Assembly (NCBI GenBank): GCA_937900695.1
Contig: CALCFD010000014.1
Coordinates: 1 to 64,000 of the forward strand
Length of the DNA stretch: 64,000 nt
Reading direction: 5' to 3'
Source: an uncultured Eubacterium sp.
Lineage (GTDB): Bacteria; Bacillota; Clostridia; Peptostreptococcales; Anaerovoracaceae
Position 1 is the stretch's first letter, and every line of letters starts with the position of its first letter. A program made the position numbers and the translations under genes. Positions 1 to 7,245 of the stretch are shown one piece after another. The notes under the pieces are model-generated. The model saw only the letters and a program-made list of their open reading frames with translations. It searched no databases and was not told where the DNA came from.

Positions 1-6
1 ACGCCC
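1..6 (-). tRNA. 5' tip of a tRNA gene cut by the window edge
   Basis: The six bases at the left edge are identical to the 5' end of the tRNA-Val gene at 2154-2229 and are followed by the same leader and a promoter of the same form. Only the first bases of the acceptor stem are inside the window, so the identity (Val or another tRNA starting GGGCGT) cannot be proven. It implies a second minus-strand tRNA transcript running out to the left. Confidence 0.6.
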
Positions 7-55
7 AAACATTTCTCTGTGCTTTGTTTGTGTTTTCCTCAGCACAGTTATTAAT
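1..55 (-). repeat. tRNA-operon leader repeat, copy 1
   Basis: Bases 1-55 are identical to 2224-2278. The repeat covers the tRNA 5' end, a leader with an inverted repeat (CTGTGCT at 17-23 and AGCACAG at 41-47) and the start of the -10 region. Beyond it the two promoters diverge but keep the same layout. This looks like duplication of a tRNA operon head. Confidence 0.9.
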
Positions 56-82
56 AATACAGTATGTTTAACTGTTTGTCAA
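54..82 (-). promoter_or_regulatory. Sigma-A-type promoter of a tRNA array left of the window
   Basis: Read on the minus strand this is TTGACA (77-82), a 17-base spacer and TATTAT (54-59). It points left, into the partial tRNA gene at position 1. A perfect -35 and ideal spacing fit a strong stable-RNA promoter. Confidence 0.8.
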
Positions 83-140
83 CACTTTTGTTTAACTTTT
101 TTTAACTTTTTTTAAAAAACTCTAAATCCATTGAAAATGC

Positions 141-725
141 TTACATATCTTCCTTCAATCTTCCATCATTATAATGTTTTCTACACAACGAAATATACAT
201 TTCATCGCCTCCAACCATGATTTGTTCGCCTTCTTTTACAAACTTACCATCAACTACACGAGCAACCATAGTGGCTTTACGTCCACACCAACAAATAGTT
301 TTGATTTCCTCTATTTTATCTGCATATACTAATAAATAGTAAGAACCTTCAAACAGTTCATTTCTAAAGTCATTTTTTAAGCCATATACCATAACAGGCA
401 CATTACAACTATCTACAATTTCAACTAACTCTTGAACATGATGTTTTTTTAAAAACTGGCCTTCATCTACTAAAACACAATCAATAGGATGCTTACTATT
501 TTCTCTCATAAACAATTCCAAAATATTTGTATCATCAGCAACAGCAATAGCATGTCTTTGAAGACCAACTCTTGACGTGATCATACCTTCGCCATATCTA
601 GTATCAACTTTTGGAGTAAGACACAACACACGTTTACCACGTTCTTCATAATTGTATGCAACTTTAATAAGTTCTATTGATTTTCCAGCATTCATAGTAC
701 TGTATTTATAAAAGAGCTGTGCCAT
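141..725 (-). CDS. tdk: Thymidine kinase
   Basis: Cytosolic salvage enzyme that phosphorylates thymidine to dTMP with ATP. The 194-residue length and the sequence fit the TK1-like family: an N-terminal P-loop written MNAGKS (the variant seen in the E. coli enzyme), the DEGQF magnesium-binding/catalytic motif near residue 90, and a C-terminal zinc-ribbon region with cysteines in CWC and LCRKH. I chose the ATG at 723-725 because an AAGGAGGAAG ribosome site sits just before it; an upstream in-frame ATG at 749 has no such site. It lies downstream of the tRNA array on the same strand, separated by a terminator. A promoter between them was not clear to me. Confidence 0.95.
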   Translation of the reverse strand: MAQLFYKYSTMNAGKSIELIKVAYNYEERGKRVLCLTPKVDTRYGEGMITSRVGLQRHAIAVADDTNILELFMRENSKHPIDCVLVDEGQFLKKHHVQELVEIVDSCNVPVMVYGLKNDFRNELFEGSYYLLVYADKIEEIKTICWCGRKATMVARVVDGKFVKEGEQIMVGGDEMYISLCRKHYNDGRLKEDM

Positions 726-785
726 AACTTCCTCCTTGTATTTTAGCAAGTTATTTCATTAAATATGTAAAGCATTAGTAAATAT

Positions 786-814
786 AATAAAAAACTCCTC
801 AAAAGAGAAGTTTT
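786..814 (-). terminator. Terminator of the tRNA array
   Basis: Hairpin with arms 791-800 and 805-814, a 4-base AAAA loop and one G-U pair, followed on the minus strand by a T-run (785-790). It lies directly after tRNA-Phe, the last gene of the array. Confidence 0.8.
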
Positions 815-815
815 A

Positions 816-891
816 TGGTGCCCAGACTCGGAATCGAACCAAGGACACGGGGATTTTCAGTCCCCTGCTCTACCTACTGAGCTATCTGGGC
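816..891 (-). tRNA. tRNA-Phe (GAA)
   Basis: 76 nt with encoded CCA. The acceptor stem GCCCAGA pairs with the 3' side, D-arm and T-arm (GGTTCGATTCC) are intact, and the anticodon loop reads CTGAAAA. Last gene of the array. Confidence 0.97.
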
Positions 892-910
892 ATACTTTAT
901 TTAATTAAGT

Positions 911-987
911 TGGTGGGCCATCAGGGACTTGAACCCCGGACCTGCCGGTTATGAGCCGGACGCTCTGACCAACTGAGCTAATGGCCC
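911..987 (-). tRNA. tRNA with CAT anticodon (elongator Met or Ile2)
   Basis: 77 nt with CCA, acceptor stem GGGCCAT/ATGGCCC and anticodon loop CTCATAA. It is not the initiator: position 1 pairs normally and the three G-C pairs of the initiator anticodon stem are absent. Whether C34 becomes lysidine (Ile2) or stays Met cannot be settled by eye; the loop resembles Ile2. Confidence 0.9.
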
Positions 988-999
988 AATATATAAAAA

Positions 1000-1076
1000 T
1001 GGTCGGGGTGGCAGGATTTGAACCCGCGGCCCACTGGTCCCAAACCAGTTGCGCTACCAAACTGCGCTACACCCCG
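1000..1076 (-). tRNA. tRNA-Pro (TGG)
   Basis: 77 nt with CCA, acceptor stem CGGGGTG/CACCCCG, anticodon loop TTTGGGA. Cloverleaf arms are intact. Confidence 0.96.
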
Positions 1077-1094
1077 ATATTAAATTTTGTTTTA

Positions 1095-1170
1095 TGGCAG
1101 GGGTAGTAGGACTTGAACCCACGGCACGTGGTTTTGGAGACCACTGCTCTACCAACTGAGCTATACCCCT
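1095..1170 (-). tRNA. tRNA-Trp (CCA)
   Basis: 76 nt, acceptor stem AGGGGTA/TACCCCT with G discriminator and encoded CCA end. Anticodon loop CTCCAAA. Confidence 0.96.
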
Positions 1171-1172
1171 AT

Positions 1173-1266
<94 letters not shown>

Positions 1267-1286
1267 AAAATTATCTATTTTACAAA

Positions 1287-1375
<89 letters not shown>

Positions 1376-1399
1376 ATTATGGATTCTACTTGATTAAAT

Positions 1400-1475
1400 T
1401 GGTGACCCATCGGAGATTCGAACTCCGGACACCTTGATTAAAAGTCAAGTGCTCTGCCGACTGAGCTAATGGGTC
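1400..1475 (-). tRNA. tRNA-Lys (TTT)
   Basis: 76 nt, acceptor stem GACCCAT/ATGGGTC, A discriminator and encoded CCA. Anticodon loop CTTTTAA. Confidence 0.96.
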
Positions 1476-1485
1476 ATATTCATGA

Positions 1486-1560
1486 TGGCTGGGGTAGCAG
1501 GACTCGAACCTGCGAATGACGGAGTCAAAGTCCGGTGCCTTACCACTTGGCTATACCCCA
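1486..1560 (-). tRNA. tRNA-Gln (TTG)
   Basis: 75 nt, acceptor stem TGGGGTA/TACCCCA, typical glutamine U1-A72 start, encoded CCA. Anticodon loop CTTTGAC. Confidence 0.96.
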
Positions 1561-1580
1561 TCAAACCCTGTCAATAAATT

Positions 1581-1657
1581 TGGTGAGCCCACAGGGATTC
1601 GAACCCCGGACACACGGCTTAGAAGGCCGTTGCTCTATCCAACTGAGCTATGGACCC
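1581..1657 (-). tRNA. tRNA-Arg (TCT)
   Basis: 77 nt, acceptor stem GGGTCCA with one G-U pair, encoded CCA. Anticodon loop CTTCTAA; reads AGA/AGG. Confidence 0.96.
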
Positions 1658-1695
1658 ACACTTTTATAGCCACTCATAACTGAGTTTTTAACAAA

Positions 1696-1769
<74 letters not shown>

Positions 1770-1789
1770 ATATAATTAATTAAAATAAA

Positions 1790-1864
1790 TGGAGCGGAAG
1801 ACGGGATTCGAACCCGCGACCCTCGCCTTGGCAAGGCGATGCTCTACCCCTGAGCCACTTCCGC
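1790..1864 (-). tRNA. tRNA-Gly (GCC)
   Basis: 75 nt, acceptor stem GCGGAAG/CTTCCGC, T discriminator, encoded CCA. Anticodon loop TTGCCAA. With the TCC species it covers all glycine codons. Confidence 0.96.
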
Positions 1865-1873
1865 ATATATTAT

Positions 1874-1958
1874 TGGTGGAGGAGAGTGGATTCGAACCAC
1901 TGTAGACTTAGTCAACGGATTTACAGTCCGCCCCCTTTAGCCACTCGGGCACTCCTCC
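1874..1958 (-). tRNA. tRNA-Tyr (GTA)
   Basis: 85 nt with a long variable arm, acceptor stem GGAGGAG/CTCCTCC, encoded CCA. Anticodon loop CTGTAAA. Confidence 0.96.
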
Positions 1959-1962
1959 ATAA

Positions 1963-2038
1963 TGGAGCTGGCAGAGGGACTTGAACCCCCGACCTGCTGA
2001 TTACAAATCAGCTGCTCTACCAACTGAGCTATGCCAGC
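1963..2038 (-). tRNA. tRNA-Thr (TGT)
   Basis: 76 nt, acceptor stem GCTGGCA/TGCCAGC, encoded CCA. Anticodon loop TTTGTAA. Confidence 0.96.
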
Positions 2039-2069
2039 ATATCAATTATGCCCTTTATTAAAAATAATT

Positions 2070-2146
2070 TGGCGATCCGGATCGGGTTCGAACCGACGAC
2101 CTCCAGCGTGACAGGCTGGCATTCTAACCAACTGAACTACCGGACC
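2070..2146 (-). tRNA. tRNA-Asp (GTC)
   Basis: 77 nt, acceptor stem GGTCCGG with one G-U pair, G discriminator typical of Asp, encoded CCA. Anticodon loop CTGTCAC. Confidence 0.96.
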
Positions 2147-2153
2147 GCATGTT

Positions 2154-2229
2154 TGGTGGGCGTAATAGGGCTCGAACCTATGACCCCCTGCTTGTAAGGC
2201 AGATGCTCTCCCAGCTGAGCTATACGCCC
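2154..2229 (-). tRNA. tRNA-Val (TAC)
   Basis: 76 nt, acceptor stem GGGCGTA/TACGCCC, encoded CCA. Anticodon loop CTTACAA. First gene of the array; its 5' end belongs to the 55-base repeat also found at the left window edge. Confidence 0.96.
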
Positions 2230-2278
2230 AAACATTTCTCTGTGCTTTGTTTGTGTTTTCCTCAGCACAGTTATTAAT
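2224..2278 (-). repeat. tRNA-operon leader repeat, copy 2
   Basis: Identical over 55 bases to positions 1-55. It contains the same leader inverted repeat (CTGTGCT/AGCACAG with a 17-base loop) between promoter and first tRNA. Confidence 0.9.
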
Positions 2279-2305
2279 CATACAGCATTATTTGTAGTTT
2301 GTCAA
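2277..2305 (-). promoter_or_regulatory. Promoter of the 15-gene tRNA array
   Basis: On the minus strand: TTGACA (2300-2305), 17-base spacer, TATGAT (2277-2282). It fires toward tRNA-Val; the leader is about 45 bases. Confidence 0.85.
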
Positions 2306-2388
2306 CACTTTTTTTAAATTATTTTCAATTCGTTTTGAAGGACGAAACACATCTCATAAACCACTACAATCGCATTTCCCTTTCCTCA

Positions 2389-3012
2389 TCACACTTTTAC
2401 AGTCATAAATTCTTCTGAGATTACCTCCCCGGTTCCAGAAGTAATTCCCGTAACGTGCTCTCTTATAGTAACAGTATTTTCTGGTTCTGTCAAGAACTGA
2501 ATTGTAATTTTTTCTTCAAAATTTATATCACCTATATCAAAAGGTTCATTTTTAGCCATATTTTGAAATTTTTGTAAATATTTATAATCCATCTTTACCT
2601 TTAAAGAAACCATTTCTTTGACTTCACAAACACCAGCAGCTTCAATTCCAAGTTTTGCACTGCTAGTATATGCTCTAACTAACCCGCCTGTTCCAAGCTT
2701 AATGCCACCAAAATATCTAGTAATCACCACTGCAATATTAGTTATTCCTTCTTTTACTAGCATCTGTACCATTGGCGCCCCCGAAGTTCCTTGAGGTTCT
2801 CCATCGTCACTTGCCCACTGAATCTGAAACTTATCTCCAATTACCATAGCCGGTACGTTATGAGTTGCACTTTTATGTTTGTCTTTTATTTCCTTTATAA
2901 ACAGATCGGCTTCTTCCTTTGTTTCAACAGGTTTAACATGAGCTATAAACCTTGATTTTTCAATCACTTGCTCACACACTGCTTCTTTTCTTATTGTTTT
3001 ATATAATATCAT
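2389..3012 (-). CDS. yigZ: YigZ/IMPACT family protein
   Basis: A 207-residue member of the YigZ/IMPACT (UPF0029) family. The hallmark motifs are DDGEPQGTSGAPM near residues 68-80 and the ITRYFGGIKLGTGGLVRAY stretch near 97-115; the N-terminal domain carries these and the C-terminal half fits the family's ferredoxin-like domain. The molecular role in bacteria is uncertain; the eukaryotic homologue IMPACT acts in translational control. The ATG overlaps the 3' end of hflX by 14 bases, so it is translated from the same message. No clear terminator follows before the tRNA promoter at 2305. Confidence 0.88.
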   Translation of the reverse strand: MILYKTIRKEAVCEQVIEKSRFIAHVKPVETKEEADLFIKEIKDKHKSATHNVPAMVIGDKFQIQWASDDGEPQGTSGAPMVQMLVKEGITNIAVVITRYFGGIKLGTGGLVRAYTSSAKLGIEAAGVCEVKEMVSLKVKMDYKYLQKFQNMAKNEPFDIGDINFEEKITIQFLTEPENTVTIREHVTGITSGTGEVISEEFMTVKV

Positions 3013-4279
3013 ACTTCTTCACTCTATTATAATCTGCTAACGATAACTCAACCTTTATATATGTTCCATTCTCTTTATATTCTATTACATCAACCGAACC
3101 ATTTTCGCAAACATATGATACAACATCACCTCTATCATAAGGAACTAAAAGTTCTATATGAACATTACCAGCAAAAATTTTGCTCTTAATCTTTTCTATA
3201 AGTAAATCTACATTATATCCCGTCTTAGCTGATATCTGAATATTTTCGTACCCACTTGCGTCAATGATTTCTTTTTCTAGTAAATCGAATTTATTATATA
3301 CTACTATTTTTTCTTTATCTCCAGCCCCAAGCTGATTTATAACATCCTCTGTAACCTCAATTTGAAAATCATAGTTTTCATAAGAAGCATCAACTATATG
3401 TACAAGAAGATCTGCATATAATACTTCTTCTAACGTAGCTTTAAAAGCATCTACTAAACTATGAGGAAGCTTACTTACAAATCCTACAGTATCTATAAGA
3501 ATGAATTCTTTTTTATCATCTAATTTTATACTTCTCTGTTGGACATCTAGCGTTGCAAAGAGCATATCCTTTGATCCTACACTCTTTTCTTCTTTCTCTA
3601 TATCTGACAAAATCCTATTCATAAGGGCAGATTTACCAGCATTTGTATATCCAACTAAAGCTACTACAGGAATTTCACTTTTTTCCCTCTTAGATCGCTG
3701 AATAATTCTTGTAGCATTAAGCTGTTTTAATTCTTCTCTAATGTCATCCATTCTTTTAGAAATATGCCTTCTATCTGTTTCTAACTTCTTTTCTCCTGGA
3801 CCTCTAGTTCCTATGCCTCCACCTAATCTAGATAGTGATTTACCAAAACCCAAAAGTCTAGGCATACGGTATTGCAGTTGCGCAAGTTCTACCTGCAACT
3901 TTCCTTCCTTTGAAGTTGCTCTAGATGCAAAAATATCTAAAACCAAAATAGTTCTGTCTATAACTCTAACACCTGTCACTTCCTCTAAGTTCCTTATTTG
4001 CATACCAGATAATTCATCATTGAAAATCACTGTATCAGCCTCAAGCATTTGGCACATTTCTGAAAGTTCAAGAACTTTACCCTTTCCTATATAAGTTCCT
4101 GTATTAACTTTTTCTATTTTTTGTACCATAACACCGAGAACTTCACCACCTGCTGCTTCTGCAAGGCCAGCAAGTTCCTCCATAGAATAATCTATCTTTT
4201 CTTTTTTATATGCACCGACAAGTATTGCTTTAAACTCATCTTCTCTTATAATCTCATTATTTTCATTAAATTTAACCAT
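2999..4279 (-). CDS. hflX: GTPase HflX
   Basis: Ribosome-associated GTPase, known in E. coli and S. aureus to split stalled or stressed 70S ribosomes. The 426 residues carry the HflX N-terminal domain, the family linker GGGIGTRGPGEKKLETDRR (153-171), then the G domain: G1 GYTNAGKS (210-217), G3 DTVGF followed by the family signature SKLPH, and G4 NKFD. A short C-terminal domain follows. The ATG at 4277-4279 is the only start after an in-frame stop at 4289-4291, yet no good Shine-Dalgarno precedes it and the codY terminator ends about 12 bases upstream. Expression may therefore depend on read-through. yigZ overlaps its 3' end. Confidence 0.95.
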   Translation of the reverse strand: MVKFNENNEIIREDEFKAILVGAYKKEKIDYSMEELAGLAEAAGGEVLGVMVQKIEKVNTGTYIGKGKVLELSEMCQMLEADTVIFNDELSGMQIRNLEEVTGVRVIDRTILVLDIFASRATSKEGKLQVELAQLQYRMPRLLGFGKSLSRLGGGIGTRGPGEKKLETDRRHISKRMDDIREELKQLNATRIIQRSKREKSEIPVVALVGYTNAGKSALMNRILSDIEKEEKSVGSKDMLFATLDVQQRSIKLDDKKEFILIDTVGFVSKLPHSLVDAFKATLEEVLYADLLVHIVDASYENYDFQIEVTEDVINQLGAGDKEKIVVYNKFDLLEKEIIDASGYENIQISAKTGYNVDLLIEKIKSKIFAGNVHIELLVPYDRGDVVSYVCENGSVDVIEYKENGTYIKVELSLADYNRVKKYDII

Positions 4280-4290
4280 ACCAAAACATT

Positions 4291-4322
4291 AAAACACCTT
4301 GACTAAATAGTCAAGGTGTTTT
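4291..4322. terminator. Terminator between codY and hflX
   Basis: Perfect 15-bp stem (4291-4305 and 4308-4322) with a 2-base loop and A/T flanks on both sides. It serves the minus-strand codY message. Confidence 0.85.
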
Positions 4323-4331
4323 CTATATTTA

Positions 4332-5111
4332 TTAATTTTCAACTTCATTTAACACATCAATAAGCTTATCATTTAGTACTTTAATATGAGTTCCCTTCAT
4401 ACCAAGAGATTTAGACTCAATCACTCCAGCACTCTCTAGCTTTCTTAATGCATTTACTATAACTGATCTTGTTATGCTTGATTTATCAGCAATTCGACTA
4501 GCCACCAAAATACCTTCTAAACCATTAAGTTCTTCAAATATTTTCTTAACAGCTTCATTTTCAGAATATGAAAGAGTACCTATAGCCATCTTAACAACTT
4601 CTTCGTTTCTTATACTTTCTTCTTTTTCAAGAGATTTCTTTCTCTGTATTTCAATACCTACAGTAGTAGCACCAATTTCTGCCAAAGCAATATCCTCATC
4701 ACTAAATAGTAAATCATATCTAGTCATTAAGAGAGTTCCACATCTTTCTCCACCACCCATTACAGGAATAAGCATATGTATTTTATCCTTTGTTTCTTCT
4801 TCATTTTTAAAGAACTTTAAAACCTCATCACCAGAAAAATTAGCTCTAGTCTCAGTTATCTTTAATATTTCCTCATTATATTCCTTTGGGAAAAATTCAA
4901 CTCCCTTATTTTCATCCATAAGCAAGTTACTATCTTCTTTTATAATCAAATGACATCCTAATATTTTACCATTCATATTTGATAGATACACATTAGTATC
5001 TGTTAATTCACCTAAAATTTCACATAATTCATTAAAAGAGAAAACTCCCTTTGGAGCCTCTTGAAGCACCCAATTTAATTTCCTAACTTTAGATAAAATG
5101 CCTTTTTCCAT
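4332..5111 (-). CDS. codY: GTP- and BCAA-sensing global regulator CodY
   Basis: DNA-binding nutrient sensor that represses biosynthetic and stationary-phase genes when GTP and branched-chain amino acids are plentiful. The 259-residue size is standard. Residues about 1-160 form the GAF ligand-binding domain and about 185-250 the winged helix, with the conserved RIADKSSITRSVIVNALRK recognition region followed by LESAGVIESKSLGMKG. An AAAAGGAGA ribosome site supports the start. It sits after topA-hslV-hslU as in Bacillus, though here trmFO and xerC are missing from the group. A candidate CodY box and promoter lie upstream. Confidence 0.97.
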   Translation of the reverse strand: MEKGILSKVRKLNWVLQEAPKGVFSFNELCEILGELTDTNVYLSNMNGKILGCHLIIKEDSNLLMDENKGVEFFPKEYNEEILKITETRANFSGDEVLKFFKNEEETKDKIHMLIPVMGGGERCGTLLMTRYDLLFSDEDIALAEIGATTVGIEIQRKKSLEKEESIRNEEVVKMAIGTLSYSENEAVKKIFEELNGLEGILVASRIADKSSITRSVIVNALRKLESAGVIESKSLGMKGTHIKVLNDKLIDVLNEVEN

Positions 5112-5135
5112 ACTCTTATCTCCTTTTCAAAAAAT

Positions 5136-5167
5136 AAATACTGACAAATATGTATTTGTCAGTATTT
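5136..5167 (-). terminator. Terminator after hslU, abutting codY
   Basis: Perfect 15-bp stem (5136-5150, 5153-5167) with a TG loop, followed on the minus strand by TTTATTTTTT just before the codY ribosome site. It overlaps the -10 of the proposed codY promoter, so it would either end the hslU message or lie at the very start of the codY leader. Confidence 0.75.
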
Positions 5168-5193
5168 TACTATAAAGTTATGATATCTTTCAA
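5164..5193 (-). promoter_or_regulatory. Candidate codY promoter
   Basis: On the minus strand: TTGAAA (5188-5193), 18-base spacer, TAAAAT (5164-5169). Its start would fall in the hairpin at 5136-5167. Confidence 0.5.
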
Positions 5194-5215
5194 TATATTT
5201 TACAAAACTTTTCTA

Positions 5216-5230
5216 ATTTTTTAGAAAATT
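5216..5230. promoter_or_regulatory. CodY-box-like palindrome upstream of codY
   Basis: ATTTTTTAGAAAATT matches 13 of 15 positions of the known CodY motif AATTTTCWGAAAATT. It lies between hslU and codY, about 23 bases upstream of the proposed codY -35, which fits autoregulation. Confidence 0.55.
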
Positions 5231-5248
5231 CTATCTTCTTGCAGTATT

Positions 5249-6694
5249 TTATAGAATGTATTTATCCAAATCTTCTGAATGAATCTTCTCATTGAACTTA
5301 TCACTTACATAATCTTTATCAATTACAAACTTATCAACATCCATATCTGGGATATTAAAAGAAATATCTTCTAATAACTTTTCTAAAATAGTATGTAATC
5401 TTCTAGCGCCAATATTTTCTGTTTGCTCATTCATAAGAAATGCCATCTTCGCTATTTGAGCAATTGCATCGTCGCTAAATTCTATTTCTACGCCTTCAGT
5501 TTCTAATAACGCTTTTTGCTGCTTTATAATAGCATTTTCTGGAACAGTTAAAATCTTTAAGAAATCATCTTCTGAAAGATTTTCTAACTCAACTCTAATT
5601 GGAAATCTACCCTGAAGTTCTGGAATTAAATCTGTTGGCTTCGAAGTGTGAAACGCACCAGCACCAATAAATAAAATATGATCTGTTTTTACTGGACCAT
5701 GTTTTGTATTAACTACACTGCCTTCTACGATAGGTAAAATATCTCTTTGAACACCTTCTCTTGAAACGTCTCCACCTGATCTATATCCTTCTCCTGAAGC
5801 GATCTTGTCAATTTCGTCAATAAAAATAATACCATTTTGTTCAGCATTTCTAAGAGCGTCTTCAACTACCTGATCCATATCAATTAAGTTTTGAGCTTCT
5901 TCTTCCCTTAAAATCTTACGTGCTTCTTTAACTTTAACTCTCTTATTTTTAGTTTTTTTAGGCATCATATCACCAAAAATATTTCCAATCGCAATACTCA
6001 TACCTTCATTGCCCATATCAAGTTCATTACCTTTAGGTGCACTAGTTACACTAATTTCAATATATTCTTCTTCTAATTGACCTTCTCTTAACTGTCTTCT
6101 TACTTGTTCTCTTGCAAGGTTAATATCAGAACCTGCCACATCAGCTTCTTCCTGTTGTTTTTGTGCTTGACTTTCCTCATATTGCTGTTTTTGGCTAATA
6201 TATCCACCACCACTTAAAATAAAGTCAAACGGATTATTAGCTGAACCCTTTTCTTTTTTAGCATTTTTATCTGGTACTAAAGCTTCTACAATTCTATCTT
6301 CTGCTAACTTCTCTGCAACTGCATACTTTTCTTCTAGTCTTGACTGCTTTGTAATTCTAATAGACGCTTCAACTAAATCTCTTACCATAGAATCAACATC
6401 ACGTCCAACATATCCAACCTCAGTAAACTTTGTAGCTTCGACTTTTACAAATGGAGCATCCATCAATTTCGCAAGTCTTCTTGCAATTTCAGTTTTACCT
6501 ACACCAGTTGGACCCATCATTAAAATGTTTTTAGGTGTAATTTCTTCCTGTAACTCTTCTGATAATAAACTTCTTCTATATCTATTTCTTAATGCTACTG
6601 CAACTGATTTTTTAGCTTCATTTTGACCAATAATGTATCTATCCAATACATCGACAATTTCTCTTGGTGTCATGTTGTATAATTTATTTGCCAT
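5249..6694 (-). CDS. hslU: HslUV protease ATPase subunit HslU (ClpY)
   Basis: AAA+ unfoldase that feeds proteins to the HslV peptidase. 481 residues, typical length. Walker A GPTGVGKT is at 61-68 and Walker B IIFIDEID near 290; the GYVGRDV pore motif and the variable I-domain (about 110-245, rich in Q/E) lie between them. The C-terminal tail ending DKYIL is the family's HslV-docking tail. It starts 11 bases after hslV with a GGAGG site, so the two are co-translated from the topA-hslV-hslU message. Confidence 0.97.
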   Translation of the reverse strand: MANKLYNMTPREIVDVLDRYIIGQNEAKKSVAVALRNRYRRSLLSEELQEEITPKNILMMGPTGVGKTEIARRLAKLMDAPFVKVEATKFTEVGYVGRDVDSMVRDLVEASIRITKQSRLEEKYAVAEKLAEDRIVEALVPDKNAKKEKGSANNPFDFILSGGGYISQKQQYEESQAQKQQEEADVAGSDINLAREQVRRQLREGQLEEEYIEISVTSAPKGNELDMGNEGMSIAIGNIFGDMMPKKTKNKRVKVKEARKILREEEAQNLIDMDQVVEDALRNAEQNGIIFIDEIDKIASGEGYRSGGDVSREGVQRDILPIVEGSVVNTKHGPVKTDHILFIGAGAFHTSKPTDLIPELQGRFPIRVELENLSEDDFLKILTVPENAIIKQQKALLETEGVEIEFSDDAIAQIAKMAFLMNEQTENIGARRLHTILEKLLEDISFNIPDMDVDKFVIDKDYVSDKFNEKIHSEDLDKYIL

Positions 6695-6705
6695 TTTATT
6701 GCCTC

Positions 6706-7245
6706 CTATAGTTTTTCTACTGAAATATGATCATTTGTATATACACAAATTGAAGATGCAATTTTTAGTGATTCTTTAACTACTTCTTCTGCACCCATAT
6801 CAGTATGATTAAATAAAGCGTTTGCAGCTGAATAAGCATAATTACCACCTGAACCGATAGCTATAAAATCCTGATCTGGCACAATAACTTCGCCATTACC
6901 TGAAATGATTAAAATGCAATCTCTATCTGCAGCAATCATCAACGCTTCTAAGCCTCTCATACCTTTATCAGATCTCCAAAGCTGTGCTAAAGCAACTGCC
7001 GCCCTCTTTAGATTTCCGCCATGTTCTTCAAGTTTTTTTTCAAATTTTTCAGTTAAAGAAAAGGCATCGGCTACAGATCCTGCAAACCCTGTTAATACCT
7101 GATCTCTATAAATTTTTCTAACTTTTTTTGCACCATTTTTCATAATTGCAGTTTCGCCCATTGTAACCTGACCATCGCCACCAATGCAAACATCATCTGG
7201 ACCTCTTCTAACTGCACAAATTGTAGTTGCATGAAATTCTACCAT
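6706..7245 (-). CDS. hslV: HslUV protease peptidase subunit HslV (ClpQ)
   Basis: Threonine peptidase that forms the proteolytic core of HslUV. The 179-residue protein begins MVEFHATTICAVRRG: the catalytic Thr is at position 7, so a six-residue propeptide must be removed, as in Thermotoga-type HslV, instead of only the initiator Met. The motifs GGDGQVTMG and GFAGSVADAFSL and the C-terminal cation-binding region (IASSICVYTND) are present. The ATG directly follows the topA stop codon, and its GGAGG lies inside the topA 3' end, so translation is coupled. Confidence 0.97.
   Translation of the reverse strand: MVEFHATTICAVRRGPDDVCIGGDGQVTMGETAIMKNGAKKVRKIYRDQVLTGFAGSVADAFSLTEKFEKKLEEHGGNLKRAAVALAQLWRSDKGMRGLEALMIAADRDCILIISGNGEVIVPDQDFIAIGSGGNYAYSAANALFNHTDMGAEEVVKESLKIASSICVYTNDHISVEKL

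Noticed and set aside
911..987. CAT-anticodon tRNA as initiator tRNA-fMet
   Set aside because: Normal first acceptor pair and no run of three G-C pairs next to the anticodon.
2042..2281. Open frame of 79 codons on the minus strand
   Set aside because: It reads through tRNA-Val and tRNA-Asp; the translated tRNA motifs look protein-like only by chance.
3501..4094. Long plus-strand frames inside hflX, and similar frames opposite other genes
   Set aside because: They are antisense to well-conserved genes, lack ribosome sites and show no recognisable protein.
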